Assembly: GCA_023144635.1 (NCBI GenBank) | Contig: JAGLFH010000030.1 | Coordinates: 144,386 to 208,385 of the forward strand | Length of the DNA: 64,000 bases | Source of the DNA: Candidatus Auribacterota bacterium | Lineage (GTDB): Bacteria > Auribacterota > JAFGBW01 > JAFGJP01 | Direction: 5' to 3' | In this document: piece by piece, positions 17,065 to 26,238 of the stretch | Position numbering within the stretch: the first letter of the stretch is position 1 | How the letters are laid out: each line of letters starts with the position of its first letter | Notes under the pieces: generated by a model | Seen by the model: the letters and a program-made list of their open reading frames with translations, nothing else | Told to the model about the DNA's origin: nothing | Databases searched by the model: none | Program-made: the position numbers and the translations under genes

Positions 17065-18102
17065 ATGAATAAAAAGGAAATGCTCTATTGGTTAAATGAG
17101 AATGATTTAACTAAATGTAAAAAATTATTTGAACGTGCATATGAAATTAAGATAAATGCTGTAGGGAAAACTGTATATTTTAGAGGAATTATTGAACTTA
17201 GTAACATATGTCAAAAAAATTGTTATTATTGTGGTGTCAGAAGAGATTCAGAGATAAACAGATATTCGCTATTACAAACAGAGATACTTGATTCTGCCGA
17301 ATTTGCTTATAAAAAAGGATATGCTTCAATTGTTATTCAAGCTGGAGAACAAACGAGTGAAAAGTATACAGCTTTTATTAGTGATACAATTAAAAAAATA
17401 AAAGACCTTTCTAAAGGAGAACTTGGAATTACATTATCTCTAGGAGAGCAAACTAAAGATGTTTACAAAAAATGGTTTAGTGCAGGTGCTCATAGATATT
17501 TACTCAGGATAGAAACATCTTCAAAAGATCTATATAAAAAGTTACATCCACAGGATCATTTATTTAAAGAAAGAGTAATATGTTTATATGATCTTAAAGA
17601 TATAGGATATCAGGTAGGTACTGGTGTTATGATAGGTCTGCCTTATCAGAAAAATAGTGATTTAGCAGAGGATCTCTTGTTTTTTAAAAAGAATGATATT
17701 GATATGATTGGGATGGGACCATACATCTTTTGTGAAAAGACACCATTAAGTAAATTTAAAATTGATTTAAATAACAATTTTTATCTTTCATTAAAGATGA
17801 TTGCACTTACAAGAATTATTATGCCTGATATTAATATTGCGGCAACAACTGCTTTACAAGCCATTGATCCTGTGGGTAGAGAAAAAGCGCTACAAGTAGG
17901 AGCAAATATTATTATGCCAAATATTACTCCTAAAAAGTATAGAGTAGATTATCAGCTTTACAATAATAAACCTTGTTTAAGTGAAGAAGCTTTTATGTGT
18001 CAAGAATGTCTTGAAACGAGAGTAAAAGTAATAGGAGAAAATATTGGATATAATAAATGGGGTGATTCTATTCATTTTTATAAAAGAATTAAGTGTAAGT
18101 AA
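17065..18102 (+). CDS. hydE: [FeFe] hydrogenase maturation radical SAM protein HydE
   Basis: Radical SAM enzyme of the BioB-like family required to build the dithiomethylamine-bridged diiron unit. The 345-residue protein has C49-x3-C53-x2-C56 (CQKNCYYC) followed by GVRRDSEINRY, a BioB-like barrel, and a C-terminal CQECLET segment. ATG 17065 is preferred because GGTGATT lies just before it; an in-frame GTG at 17059 lacks a ribosome-binding site. It begins about ten bases after hydG and is the last gene of the hydrogenase island; the following genes are convergent. Confidence 0.93.
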   Translation: MNKKEMLYWLNENDLTKCKKLFERAYEIKINAVGKTVYFRGIIELSNICQKNCYYCGVRRDSEINRYSLLQTEILDSAEFAYKKGYASIVIQAGEQTSEKYTAFISDTIKKIKDLSKGELGITLSLGEQTKDVYKKWFSAGAHRYLLRIETSSKDLYKKLHPQDHLFKERVICLYDLKDIGYQVGTGVMIGLPYQKNSDLAEDLLFFKKNDIDMIGMGPYIFCEKTPLSKFKIDLNNNFYLSLKMIALTRIIMPDINIAATTALQAIDPVGREKALQVGANIIMPNITPKKYRVDYQLYNNKPCLSEEAFMCQECLETRVKVIGENIGYNKWGDSIHFYKRIKCK

Positions 18103-18126
18103 ATGCTTAAGAATTATATGATTTTT

Positions 18127-19119
18127 TTATTCTTCTACAATGTGTTCTTTGATCTTAATTCCAAAATGCCTTCCACTTTCTTCTACAAAAGCTAGTACAT
18201 TGTCTCCTTCTTTTAGGTTTACAACAGATACCGGCAAGCCCTCTTTTGTTACCAGGCGAATTGTTTCTGCATTTTGAAGTATTAAAGAAATATTTTTATC
18301 TTTAGCGGTTGCCTCGATAAGCATCATTGGTCTTTTCTCAAGCTTTGTCCTTCCTACTATTACTTCCTGTGAAGAACCGTCAGCTTTTACAGCCATAGCA
18401 GTATCGCCGCTTTTTATTTCACTTAAGTATTTAGTTCTATCGCCCGGAACTTTTATATATGCATGTACCCCTCCAGCATTGACGCGGAAAGGCCTCTTTT
18501 CAACATAAGGATTATCAATGCTTTCAGAATGTACAAGAAAACTTCCCAAAGAGGTGTTTCCTATGAGCATTCCCTCTCCTGGTAACAGATTAGTCGATGT
18601 ATCTATACAAACCCTGTCGCCCATACCAAGTTTTTTTATTGCTGTTATCTTTGCTTCAATAAGATCAAATCGTTCAGTAGATGCTGAAATAATTTGTGAT
18701 ACTTTTTTTATTTCGGAAAGATCTTGTGTTTTAAGAAGGATTCCATCAGTTCCTTTTTCTAAAACAGATAAAGCTGTTTTTGCTTCTTCTGAATTTGTGA
18801 CTTCAGCGATAAGGTTTTTACGCTGAGCAATAAGGTTTTCAAGAGGGATAATGGTCCAGTCATCAGTGCTGATAACGAGCAGTTTATTGTGATCTTTTTT
18901 TGATGCTTCTATCTCATTTTCTTTAGAACTAATTGTAATAAATTCGATGTCTTTACCCATAACAATAGTACCATCAGGAGCGATCGTGTCAATAACACCA
19001 AGTTCACTGACTCTAGAAGACATGCCTTTTTCTACTAAAATAGCATGTGCTCCACTCTCAATAGCTGTAGTAACTATATCTTTATTAAACGGTATGGAAC
19101 TAACAAAAAACTTTTTCAT
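18127..19119 (-). CDS. 3-dehydroquinate synthase II (archaeal-type, DHQS')
   Basis: Catalyses the NAD-dependent oxidative deamination and cyclisation of 2-amino-3,7-dideoxy-D-threo-hept-6-ulosonate to 3-dehydroquinate, the archaeal alternative to AroB. The 330-residue protein matches the MJ1249 family: the central [24 protein letters not shown] region and the [29 protein letters not shown] region are characteristic. Its start overlaps the stop of the upstream aldolase by 4 bases, so the pair is translationally coupled. Bacterial occurrence is patchy in the known family, which suggests replacement or lateral transfer. Confidence 0.9.
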   Translation of the reverse strand: MKKFFVSSIPFNKDIVTTAIESGAHAILVEKGMSSRVSELGVIDTIAPDGTIVMGKDIEFITISSKENEIEASKKDHNKLLVISTDDWTIIPLENLIAQRKNLIAEVTNSEEAKTALSVLEKGTDGILLKTQDLSEIKKVSQIISASTERFDLIEAKITAIKKLGMGDRVCIDTSTNLLPGEGMLIGNTSLGSFLVHSESIDNPYVEKRPFRVNAGGVHAYIKVPGDRTKYLSEIKSGDTAMAVKADGSSQEVIVGRTKLEKRPMMLIEATAKDKNISLILQNAETIRLVTKEGLPVSVVNLKEGDNVLAFVEESGRHFGIKIKEHIVEE

Positions 19120-19910
19120 GAGTTGAGCTCTTCTTTAGCTTTTTTTACGCTATAATCATTGTGAACGATGTTCTTTAAAGCCCTGGTCATTTTTTCAGGT
19201 GATTTGTGCTGGAAGGCATTCCTTCCTATAGAGATACCTCCTGCTCCGGCATCCATTGCATCTTTTACCATTTGTAAAAGATCTTCATCTGTTTCTGTCT
19301 TTTCTCCTCCTGCTATAACTACAGGTACTGAACAACCTTTAACTACTTCGTTAAAAGATTCCGGTGATCCTGAATAGTTTACCTTCACAATATCAGCACC
19401 AAGCTCTGCCCCTACCCTTGCTGCATGTTTAATTACTTTAACATCAAATTCATTTTTAATGTGTTCTCCTCTTGTGTACATCATTGCAAGTAAAGGCATT
19501 CCCCATTCCTGACATGAACTGGAAATAAGCCCAAAGTCTTTAAGCATTTCCTTTTCATTGTTTGCGCCAAGATTTATATGGATAGAAACAGCATCAGCAC
19601 CTAACTTTATGGCTTCTTCTACAGAACAGACTATTGCTTTTGAATGTGGATCCTGACTTAAGCTGGTACTTGCAGAAAGGTGTATAATAAGACCTATATC
19701 CTTTCCACTTTTTCGGTGACCTTTTTTTACATTTCCCTTATGAAGGATAATAGCATTAGCCCCGCCTGTAGAGATCTTGTCTACTGCTGAGGTAAGGTTC
19801 TCAATACCGAGTATAGGACCTACAGTTACACCATGATCCATAGGTACAATGACCGTTTTCCGGTTCTGTCTATTAATTATCCTTTCTAAACGGACATCTT
19901 TTCCTATCAT
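19116..19910 (-). CDS. 2-amino-3,7-dideoxy-D-threo-hept-6-ulosonate synthase (class I aldolase type)
   Basis: First step of the archaeal-type route to aromatic amino acids, condensing aspartate semialdehyde with a deoxy-ketohexose phosphate. The 264-residue protein is a FbaB/DhnA-like class I aldolase: [16 protein letters not shown] near the N-terminus, the Schiff-base Lys in [11 protein letters not shown], and [15 protein letters not shown] near the C-terminus. The ATG at 19910 has AAAGGAG eight bases upstream; the in-frame GTG at 19919 overlaps that site and is rejected. It forms a two-gene operon with DHQS II, which is the strongest evidence for this function over a plain fructose-bisphosphate aldolase. 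Confidence 0.88.
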   Translation of the reverse strand: MIGKDVRLERIINRQNRKTVIVPMDHGVTVGPILGIENLTSAVDKISTGGANAIILHKGNVKKGHRKSGKDIGLIIHLSASTSLSQDPHSKAIVCSVEEAIKLGADAVSIHINLGANNEKEMLKDFGLISSSCQEWGMPLLAMMYTRGEHIKNEFDVKVIKHAARVGAELGADIVKVNYSGSPESFNEVVKGCSVPVVIAGGEKTETDEDLLQMVKDAMDAGAGGISIGRNAFQHKSPEKMTRALKNIVHNDYSVKKAKEELNS

Positions 19911-20182
19911 ATAAAACACTCCTTTAGATATAATCAGTATATGTATACTATTTATTAGAATAAAAGATCATTCATTATATATCACAACTTCATGATATGA
20001 AACTATTTTTTACAATTTAGAATAAAGGTGTAATTTTGATTATTATTTATAAAAAGTTGCAATGCAACGGGTAAAAACGTTTTTGCAATATATGGGGTTT
20101 TCCTTTAGATGTTTGAAAAATAATATATTTTGATTATAATAATCTAGAATTATCAAATGTTTATTAAGTAAATTGAGATTTA

Positions 20183-20527
20183 TTGAAAATGGAATATATT
20201 AAAAAAAGTTATATTGAATGTATTTACTGCCATCAAAAAGCTCCGTTAAAAACAAAACCGATATATGATGAAAGTTTTAAAAAAACAGGAGAGAAGTTTT
20301 CTTGCGGTTTTTGTAAAAAAGAATATGAAGAATCTGAGATTCCATTTGTTAAAAAACAAAAACTTGAAGTAGGTGACAGAACAGCCCTCGAGACATGTTC
20401 TAATTGTGAGTATTTTGTCAAAAATATATTTTGTCAAAAATGCATGTTAACAAAAAAAACAGTCAATGTTTATGACTCATGTGATTTTTTTACTGTAAAA
20501 AAAGAAACACGGGACCTTCCTTTTTGA
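20183..20527 (+). CDS. Small double zinc-ribbon protein of unknown function
   Basis: A 114-residue protein (TTG at 20183; in-frame ATG at 20189 is an equally possible start). It has four CxxC knuckles: CIYC near the N-terminus, CGFC about 30 residues later, then CSNC and CQKC close together, followed by single Cys residues in KCMLTK and SCDFF. This suggests two zinc ribbons, the second short. I do not recognise the family. It stands alone between an AT-rich 270-base gap and a membrane protein gene, so context gives no function. Confidence 0.6.
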   Translation: MKMEYIKKSYIECIYCHQKAPLKTKPIYDESFKKTGEKFSCGFCKKEYEESEIPFVKKQKLEVGDRTALETCSNCEYFVKNIFCQKCMLTKKTVNVYDSCDFFTVKKETRDLPF

Positions 20528-20634
20528 GATATCAAAATTCTTTTAATTGCCAAATTCTTAAGTCTTTATTTGACTTGAAGACCTTGTTTTTTATATACTT
20601 ATATAACAGTATTATTAATAGTGGAGGAATTTAG

Positions 20635-21249
20635 ATGAAAATTATTTTTAATATCCTTATAGAAAGTTCAGAATATTTTGCAATCATTGCAGGTATTTTA
20701 GGACTTATGCTTTTTTTTACAATGTCTTTTTCTTTGGATATTCTAAAAATTTTAGGAAAGCTTTTTAACCGACCTTATTCTACAAAAAATATTGAACAAT
20801 CAGTTAATAAAACCACAAATATCGAAAATGCCCTTTATGCCCGCTCAATGCTCGTTGGTGCAATTGTTAGTTTTGCATCTGTATGGATATTTTTCTTTTT
20901 GGTCTTTCAGCTTGATCTTGAAAAGATTATAAAAATATTAAGTATCAAACACGAAATGATACCTTTTATGCTTGCTCTCTTTCAAACAGCAAAACTTTTT
21001 AGTATTTTTAGTATTGTTATTTGTTTTATTTTTGGGCTCATATTGTCTTTTGATCGAAATTCAGCTGAAGCAATAAGTAATAAATTAAACAGCTGGTATG
21101 ATACAGAACGGCTTGAAGAGAAACTTGATAATACTATTTTTAAAGATACAGACACAATATGTTTTCTTCACAATAAGTTTTTTGGATTTCTCGGGCTAAT
21201 TGCTTCTATTATTTTATTAGTACTTGCAATAACAAATATTGTAAGTTAA
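20635..21249 (+). CDS. Integral membrane protein of unknown function
   Basis: A 204-residue protein with about four hydrophobic helices (roughly 14-36, 70-95, 112-142 and 183-203) separated by a polar loop (about 45-68) and a charged loop (about 143-180, with SWYDTERLEEKLDN). GTGGAGGAATTT precedes the ATG. No family is recognised. The neighbours (zinc-ribbon protein, HPP-family protein on the other strand) do not suggest a role. Confidence 0.6.
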   Translation: MKIIFNILIESSEYFAIIAGILGLMLFFTMSFSLDILKILGKLFNRPYSTKNIEQSVNKTTNIENALYARSMLVGAIVSFASVWIFFFLVFQLDLEKIIKILSIKHEMIPFMLALFQTAKLFSIFSIVICFIFGLILSFDRNSAEAISNKLNSWYDTERLEEKLDNTIFKDTDTICFLHNKFFGFLGLIASIILLVLAITNIVS

Positions 21250-21353
21250 TAATAAGCATTATTATAAAATCTAGCTTTTTCTGCAAAACAAGCAAGTGGG
21301 TATAGCTATATGCTCTTGAATTCTATCCAGAAATAAATTATAAGAGGGAAGAT

Positions 21354-21866
21354 TTAAATTAAATCTATTAATAAAGGGTAAAATGTTTTTTTTAAAATAA
21401 ACATAAATAAAAGAGCTGCAAAAATATAGAGAATAGTTACTTCATCCCATTCACCTATTACCATACCAAGAGCAAAGCCAGCACATGGAGGATGCTCCGT
21501 GTCAGTTACCACCATTATAAATATAGATAAACCTACTGCTACTGCTCCCCAAAAAATAAGAAATGTTTGTGGATTCTGAATCAGATTTTCAAAAAATGTA
21601 ATTTGTGAGAGAAGATAACATGAATACCCGACACTAGCACCTACAACATAACCGCCGAATAAACGTCTTGGCATTGAAGAATAATACTTTGGCCTTGTAA
21701 ATACTATAAAGGCAGTTGCTCCTAAAGAAGCAATTGTTACCTTATGTGTAAGAAGATCAATAAAAAATAAAACAAAAAAAATGGATAGTGTTGCTAAAAA
21801 ACACTGAAATATATACCTTCCGGCATGAGATTTAAATTTACTGTCAATAAAACTAGTAATTTTCAT
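21354..21866 (-). CDS. HPP-family membrane protein
   Basis: A 170-residue membrane protein with about five hydrophobic segments. The family motif appears as TEHPPCAGFALGMVIGEW, and LGATAFIVFTRP lies in the N-terminal half. Plant and cyanobacterial HPP proteins are implicated in nitrite transport; the role of short bacterial members is open. Monocistronic, convergent with the preceding membrane-protein gene. Confidence 0.8.
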   Translation of the reverse strand: MKITSFIDSKFKSHAGRYIFQCFLATLSIFFVLFFIDLLTHKVTIASLGATAFIVFTRPKYYSSMPRRLFGGYVVGASVGYSCYLLSQITFFENLIQNPQTFLIFWGAVAVGLSIFIMVVTDTEHPPCAGFALGMVIGEWDEVTILYIFAALLFMFILKKTFYPLLIDLI

Positions 21867-21968
21867 AACAACCTTATTTGTATAGAGTTATTATATCATA
21901 GGTTTAAACTTATTTATAAATAAAAACATTTACAGTCTTTAGTTGCAATTTATTTTTTTAAAATCATG

Positions 21969-21996
21969 TTGCAAAAATAGGTTATATCATTATATT
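21969..21996 (+). promoter_or_regulatory. Putative tRNA promoter
   Basis: TTGCAA (21969-21974) and TATATT (21991-21996) with a 16-base spacer lie about 15 bases before the tRNA 5' end, a good sigma-70-like arrangement. Confidence 0.5.
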
Positions 21997-22010
21997 TTAG
22001 TGTTTTACTA

Positions 22011-22103
22011 GGAGAGGTGGCAGAGTGGCTTAATGCGGCGGTCTCGAAAACCGTTTTGCCGGCAACACCGGCAACGAGGGTTCAAATCCCTCCCTCTCCG
22101 CCA
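22011..22103 (+). tRNA. tRNA-Ser (anticodon CGA)
   Basis: A class II tRNA with a complete cloverleaf. The acceptor stem GGAGAGG (22011-22017) pairs with CCTCTCC (22093-22099). The anticodon arm CGGT-CTCGAAA-ACCG gives anticodon CGA, reading UCG. A long variable arm (TTGCCGGCAACACCGGCAA region) is typical of serine tRNA. The T arm is GAGGG-TTCAAAT-CCCTC. Discriminator G and the CCA end (22101-22103) are encoded. Confidence 0.97.
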
Positions 22104-22370
22104 CTTCTCTTTATAAAATGGCGGATCCGCAATAATAAACAACTCACCATCCTCTTTTGGTGGACTTTTAGCACAATCACAGAGGTGAGTAGTTAAATTT
22201 ATTTTACTCTCAAACGAAAAAAATGAGTTATGCTAGAAAGAGAAGTTTTAGATATCAAGATTTGAGTTTTTTCTGACTTCTGTTTTTCCATCTGTGTTTA
22301 TTTGTGTGCATTTGTGGCGAATAAGTTTTCGTTTTTTATCTGTCGTCTGTTTTCTGACTTCTGTCTTCTG
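22104..22370. repeat. Structured spacer and CTTCTG-rich dispersed-type repeat
   Basis: After the tRNA there is a GCGGATCCGC palindrome and then an inverted repeat ACTCACC ... GGTGAGT. The block 22271-22364 carries two copies of TTCTGACTTCTGT (22271-22283 and 22352-22364) around a TCTGTGTTTATTTGTGTGC-type segment. Such CTTCTG/TCTGTG tracts look like dispersed non-coding repeat debris. The second copy runs into the 3' end of the receiver-like gene on the minus strand. Confidence 0.5.
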
Positions 22371-22755
22371 GCTTTTCAGGGGAAGCGGTGATTTCATTTA
22401 TAGTCTTTAAAAAATCTTGAAAAATGATGGGTTTTTTTAATATTTTTTTCAATCCGTGAACTTTTACCAATTGTATAAGACCGGGAGACACTTCATAACA
22501 TGTTGCAATAATCGGTATCTCATGATTTATAACAGATGAGTTTTTAACACGTTCAATAATCTCTATCCAAGTAGGATTTTTTAGTTTACTGGAAAAGATC
22601 AAGAGGTCAGGTTTAAACTTTGATAATAATTGAAAAAGTTGAGCACCATTAGTAATACCTGCACTTAAAAATCCGCATGCTTTTAATCTTTCAGATATTG
22701 CATCAACAAAGTCTTTGTCTTCATCGATTATTATTATTTGTGTTTTATTGCTCAC
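22336..22755 (-). CDS. Degenerate (pseudo-)receiver protein
   Basis: A 139-residue receiver-fold protein. The acidic pocket (D11, E12, D13) and the Lys of LKKP are kept, but the phosphoacceptor position is Ser (S55 in LLIFSSKLKN), so phosphorylation of the usual kind is not expected. The C-terminal ~14 residues (PEKPEDRSQKTDDR) are encoded by the dispersed CTTCTG repeat and are probably acquired. The GTG start overlaps the upstream receiver gene by 11 bases and has GGAGAG upstream, so it belongs to the kinase-receiver-pseudoreceiver operon. It may bind or compete with the neighbouring kinase. Confidence 0.8.
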   Translation of the reverse strand: MSNKTQIIIIDEDKDFVDAISERLKACGFLSAGITNGAQLFQLLSKFKPDLLIFSSKLKNPTWIEIIERVKNSSVINHEIPIIATCYEVSPGLIQLVKVHGLKKILKKPIIFQDFLKTINEITASPEKPEDRSQKTDDR

Positions 22756-23143
22756 TTTCCATCTCTCCGGTTATTTTTTCAAATTTTTCCAGTATTTTTT
22801 CAAAAGGTGTTGTCTTAAGTATAAAATCTTTTGCTCCGGCTTTGAGAGACTTTTCTACCACTTGAGGATATGCTTCAGATGTATACAACATTAAGTAGGA
22901 ACTTTTTAAATCCGGATCTTTATTTAATTTTTGCATTGTTTCTATACCATCCATCTCAGGCATTATATAATCAACTAAGATTATCTCAGGCTGGGTTTCC
23001 TTTGCTTTTATTATTCCTTCATAGCCATTTTTTGCGGCAATGACCTCATAATTATGAGATGCAAGTTTATACTTTAGATTTGTTGCAAAAAAAGGATGAT
23101 CATCAATAACAAGAACTTTTATTGTTTTTTTGTCTTCTGTCAT
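22745..23143 (-). CDS. Single-domain response regulator (receiver)
   Basis: A 132-residue CheY-like receiver with D14-D15, phosphoacceptor D58 (IILVDYIMPEMDG), a Thr in LMLYTS and the KTTP Lys region. It begins 4 bases inside the upstream kinase gene (ATGA overlap), so it is the likely partner of that kinase. There is no output domain. It is followed by an overlapping gene for a receiver lacking the phosphoacceptor. Confidence 0.9.
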   Translation of the reverse strand: MTEDKKTIKVLVIDDHPFFATNLKYKLASHNYEVIAAKNGYEGIIKAKETQPEIILVDYIMPEMDGIETMQKLNKDPDLKSSYLMLYTSEAYPQVVEKSLKAGAKDFILKTTPFEKILEKFEKITGEMESEQ

Positions 23144-23892
23144 AGATCAACAATATCCTTATGTGGTTTAAATCTGTTATAAAGAAAAACAAGTGAGAAT
23201 GTACTTCCTTTTTCCGGAGCACTTTCTACATGTATATATCCGTTATGCAATGACATTATATCCCAGCATACACTTAAACCCAGGCCAGTCCCTTTACCTT
23301 TAGTCGTAAAGAACGGTTGGAAAAGTTTCTTTGTAGTTTCTTCGCTCATGCCGCAGCCGGTGTCATGTATCTTTACAAAAATGCCAAAAGCAGAGGGAAG
23401 TTTTCCTGAAGTAATAGTAATGCTACCTTTTTTATTATTCAATGCGTCAACCCCGTTCATTATCATATTTATAAGAACCTGTTTGATCTTTTGAGGATCA
23501 AGGGGTATAAGATTTAAAGTTTTATCCAAATTTTTTATGAAGGTTGTTTTTTTAATAGTTTGTAGGATCATCAATGTATCTTCAATGAGCTCATTGATGT
23601 TTACTGAAGGGAGTTCTTTGTCAGTTCCTCCGCGGCTGAAAGAGAGGATTTCCATAAAGATTTTTTGAGCAAGACTTGCAGCTTTTTTTATCTCTACTAT
23701 TTCTTCTTCAACAGAATCCTTGTTTTTTAATTTTTGATCAATAAGTTCACAATAGCCGTTTATTGAAATAAGCAGGTTTTTCAACTCATGGGAAATGCTT
23801 GCTGTTAGTTCACCAAGAGTTATAAACTTTTGAATGACTGCTTTTCTATCTGGTGAGATTGACTCGTTTTTTACCAGTGGATTTTCATCCAT
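23140..23892 (-). CDS. Cytosolic sensor histidine kinase
   Basis: A short 250-residue kinase with no transmembrane or sensory domain: HisKA begins at about residue 25 with H35 in SISHELKNLL, followed by an HATPase domain with N box INMIMNGVDAL, HDTGCGM and KGTGLGLSVCWDIM. Lack of an input domain suggests that its activity is set by partner proteins. It is translationally coupled to a receiver and a pseudo-receiver and lies downstream of nucleotide-sugar genes on the same strand. Confidence 0.9.
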   Translation of the reverse strand: MDENPLVKNESISPDRKAVIQKFITLGELTASISHELKNLLISINGYCELIDQKLKNKDSVEEEIVEIKKAASLAQKIFMEILSFSRGGTDKELPSVNINELIEDTLMILQTIKKTTFIKNLDKTLNLIPLDPQKIKQVLINMIMNGVDALNNKKGSITITSGKLPSAFGIFVKIHDTGCGMSEETTKKLFQPFFTTKGKGTGLGLSVCWDIMSLHNGYIHVESAPEKGSTFSLVFLYNRFKPHKDIVDL

Positions 23893-23927
23893 AAAGAGTT
23901 TTCCTGTCTGTCTTCCAATATTCGTGA

Positions 23928-25223
23928 TTAACGCCCGATCGAGGTATAGATAAATCCTTTTTCTTTCATTATCAGAGGGTCATAGATATTTCTGCCATCA
24001 ATGACAATGGGTTGTGACATAAGATTTTTTATCTTATCAAGATCTGCTTTTTTAAATTCATCCCATTCTGTAGCAATTATCAGAGCTTCACTTCCTTTAA
24101 GGGCATCATACATATTATCATGGTATGTAATATTATCAGGTAAGACTTCTTTTGCTTTTTCAGATGAAACAGGATCATAAACATGTAGTTTAGCACAATC
24201 TTTAAGAAGAGTTTCAATAATGGGTATTGACGGAGCATTTCGCATATCATCAGTATCAGGCTTAAAAGCAAGCCCCCAGACAGTGATTTTTTTATCCTTA
24301 ACTATCCATAATGTTTTCTCTATTTTCTTAATGAAATGCTGTACCTGATCTTTATTTACACTTTCAACACTTTTTAGCAAGTTAAAATCGTATCCGAGTT
24401 CTTCAGAAATTTTTATAAAAGCTGATACATCTTTCGGAAAGCAGGATCCGCCATAACCAATACCTGCATTTAAAAATCTACGTCCTATTCTCTGGTCAAG
24501 TCCCATGCCTAAAGCAACTTCTTTTATATTGGCACCGGATAGCTCGCATATGCGGGAGACTGCATTTATAAATGATATTTTCATTGCTAAAAATGAATTT
24601 GAAGCATGTTTTATTATTTCAGCACTCTTAATATTTGTTATTATAAGTTCTCCGCCAAGAGGTTTATATAATTTGTCAAGAATGTCTGCAGCTTTTTTAC
24701 TATTAACTCCGATAACTATCCTGTCAGGGTGCATAGTGTCGTAGATAGCAGTGCCTTCTCTTAAAAATTCTGGATTAGAAACTACATCAAAATCAATAGT
24801 TTTATCCTTGATATTTCTTTTGATGGTTTCTTCTACTTTTTCACTTGTTTCTACAGGGACAGTACTTTTATCTATTATTATCTTATATTCGTTTATGTGT
24901 TTTGCTATAGAACGTGCAACATTTTCAACAAAACTAAGATCTGCTCTTCCGTCACTCCGCGGAGGTGTACTTACACAAATAAAAATTATTTGTGAGTTAA
25001 CAACACCTTCTTTTATCTCAGTTGTAAAAACGAGACGTCCTTCATCAACATTCTTTTTTACCATCTCATCAAGACCGGGTTCATAAATAGGTATTTTACC
25101 GTTCTTGAGATCTTTTATCTTTTTTTCATCATTATCTATACAGATAACTGAATTACCTATTTCGGCAAGACTTGTACCGGTGACAAGTCCGACATAGCCC
25201 GTGCCGATTACGCAGATGTTCAT
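23928..25223 (-). CDS. ugd: UDP-glucose 6-dehydrogenase
   Basis: Oxidises UDP-glucose to UDP-glucuronate with two NAD+. The 431-residue protein has the N-terminal Rossmann motif VIGTGYVGLVTGTSLAEIG, the central EFLREGTAI and substrate-loop motifs, the catalytic Cys in GYGGSCFPKDVSA, and the C-terminal UDP-binding domain (WGLAFKPDTDDMR-APS). It lies directly after the UDP-glucuronate decarboxylase gene (12-base gap), so the pair would make UDP-xylose or a related pentose for surface glycans. Confidence 0.95.
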   Translation of the reverse strand: MNICVIGTGYVGLVTGTSLAEIGNSVICIDNDEKKIKDLKNGKIPIYEPGLDEMVKKNVDEGRLVFTTEIKEGVVNSQIIFICVSTPPRSDGRADLSFVENVARSIAKHINEYKIIIDKSTVPVETSEKVEETIKRNIKDKTIDFDVVSNPEFLREGTAIYDTMHPDRIVIGVNSKKAADILDKLYKPLGGELIITNIKSAEIIKHASNSFLAMKISFINAVSRICELSGANIKEVALGMGLDQRIGRRFLNAGIGYGGSCFPKDVSAFIKISEELGYDFNLLKSVESVNKDQVQHFIKKIEKTLWIVKDKKITVWGLAFKPDTDDMRNAPSIPIIETLLKDCAKLHVYDPVSSEKAKEVLPDNITYHDNMYDALKGSEALIIATEWDEFKKADLDKIKNLMSQPIVIDGRNIYDPLIMKEKGFIYTSIGR

Positions 25224-25235
25224 AACTGCTCCTTT

Positions 25236-26162
25236 CTAACTTGATTTAAACCAATCTATAGTTGTATGCAATCCCTGCTCAAGCATAACTGCTGGATTCC
25301 AACCTAATTTTTCTTTTGCTAATGTTATATCAGGACGTCGTACTTTTGGGTCATCTACCGGAAGATCCTTGAAAGTCAACTTACTCTTGCTGTTTGTTAG
25401 CCTAATAATTGTTTCAGCACATTCTTTTATTGATATTTCACTGGGATTACCAATGTTAACAGGTGTATTTATATCAGACATAGCCAGGCGGTATATTCCG
25501 TCAATCAAATCAGAAATATAACAAAAGCTTCTAGTCTGATCACCTTTCCCATAAATTGTAAGATCTTCTCCATTAAGCGCCTGAGTAATAAAATTGGGTA
25601 CAGCACGTCCATCATTTTTTCTCATCCTTGGTCCGTAGGTGTTAAATATGCGAATGATGTGTGTGTTAACGCCATGGTATCTGTTATAGGCCATGGTGAG
25701 TGCTTCGGCAAAACGCTTGGCCTCATCATATACACCTCTTGGTCCTATTGGATTTACATTGCCCCAGTATGATTCAGGCTGAGGATTTACTAGAGGATCT
25801 CCATATACTTCTGATGTGGAAGTAAGAAAAAAAGATGCTTTTTTGTCTTTAGCAAGTCCTAGTGTTTTATGTGTACCAAGAGCACCGACCTTTAAAGTAG
25901 GAATTGGATATTTTAAATAATCAATAGGAGAAGCAGGAGAGGCAAAGTGAAAAACATAATCAATATTTCCGCTTATATAAAGATATTCTGTAACATCTTG
26001 ATTGATAAACCTAAATTTTTCATTGCTGTCATGATGTTCGATATTTGCAACTGTTCCCGTAATAAGATTGTCTATACAAATTACTTCATGCCCTTCATGA
26101 AGAAGTTTATCACAAAGATGAGAGCCCAAAAAACCAGCTCCTCCAGTAACAACGATACGCAT
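25236..26162 (-). CDS. UDP-glucuronate decarboxylase (UDP-xylose synthase type SDR)
   Basis: A 308-residue extended short-chain dehydrogenase. [15 protein letters not shown] binds [14 protein letters not shown] and [10 protein letters not shown] are typical of the UXS subgroup, and the catalytic YxxxK is in [11 protein letters not shown]. The subgroup assignment from a generic epimerase rests on the FASPASP stretch and on the ugd gene next to it. AAAGGAGC precedes the ATG. Confidence 0.9.
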   Translation of the reverse strand: MRIVVTGGAGFLGSHLCDKLLHEGHEVICIDNLITGTVANIEHHDSNEKFRFINQDVTEYLYISGNIDYVFHFASPASPIDYLKYPIPTLKVGALGTHKTLGLAKDKKASFFLTSTSEVYGDPLVNPQPESYWGNVNPIGPRGVYDEAKRFAEALTMAYNRYHGVNTHIIRIFNTYGPRMRKNDGRAVPNFITQALNGEDLTIYGKGDQTRSFCYISDLIDGIYRLAMSDINTPVNIGNPSEISIKECAETIIRLTNSKSKLTFKDLPVDDPKVRRPDITLAKEKLGWNPAVMLEQGLHTTIDWFKSS

Positions 26163-26238
26163 GTCATGCTCCTTTTAATTTAAATATTTTCATCTATTAT
26201 AATTAAATTTTACTTTTTTGCATATTTTAAAAGAATAA

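Noticed and set aside
20041-20100. Palindromic stretch GTTGCAATGCAAC and AAAAACGTTTTT in the gap before the zinc-ribbon gene
   Set aside because: Short AT-rich palindromes with no associated T-run or repeated copies; not enough to call an operator or riboswitch.
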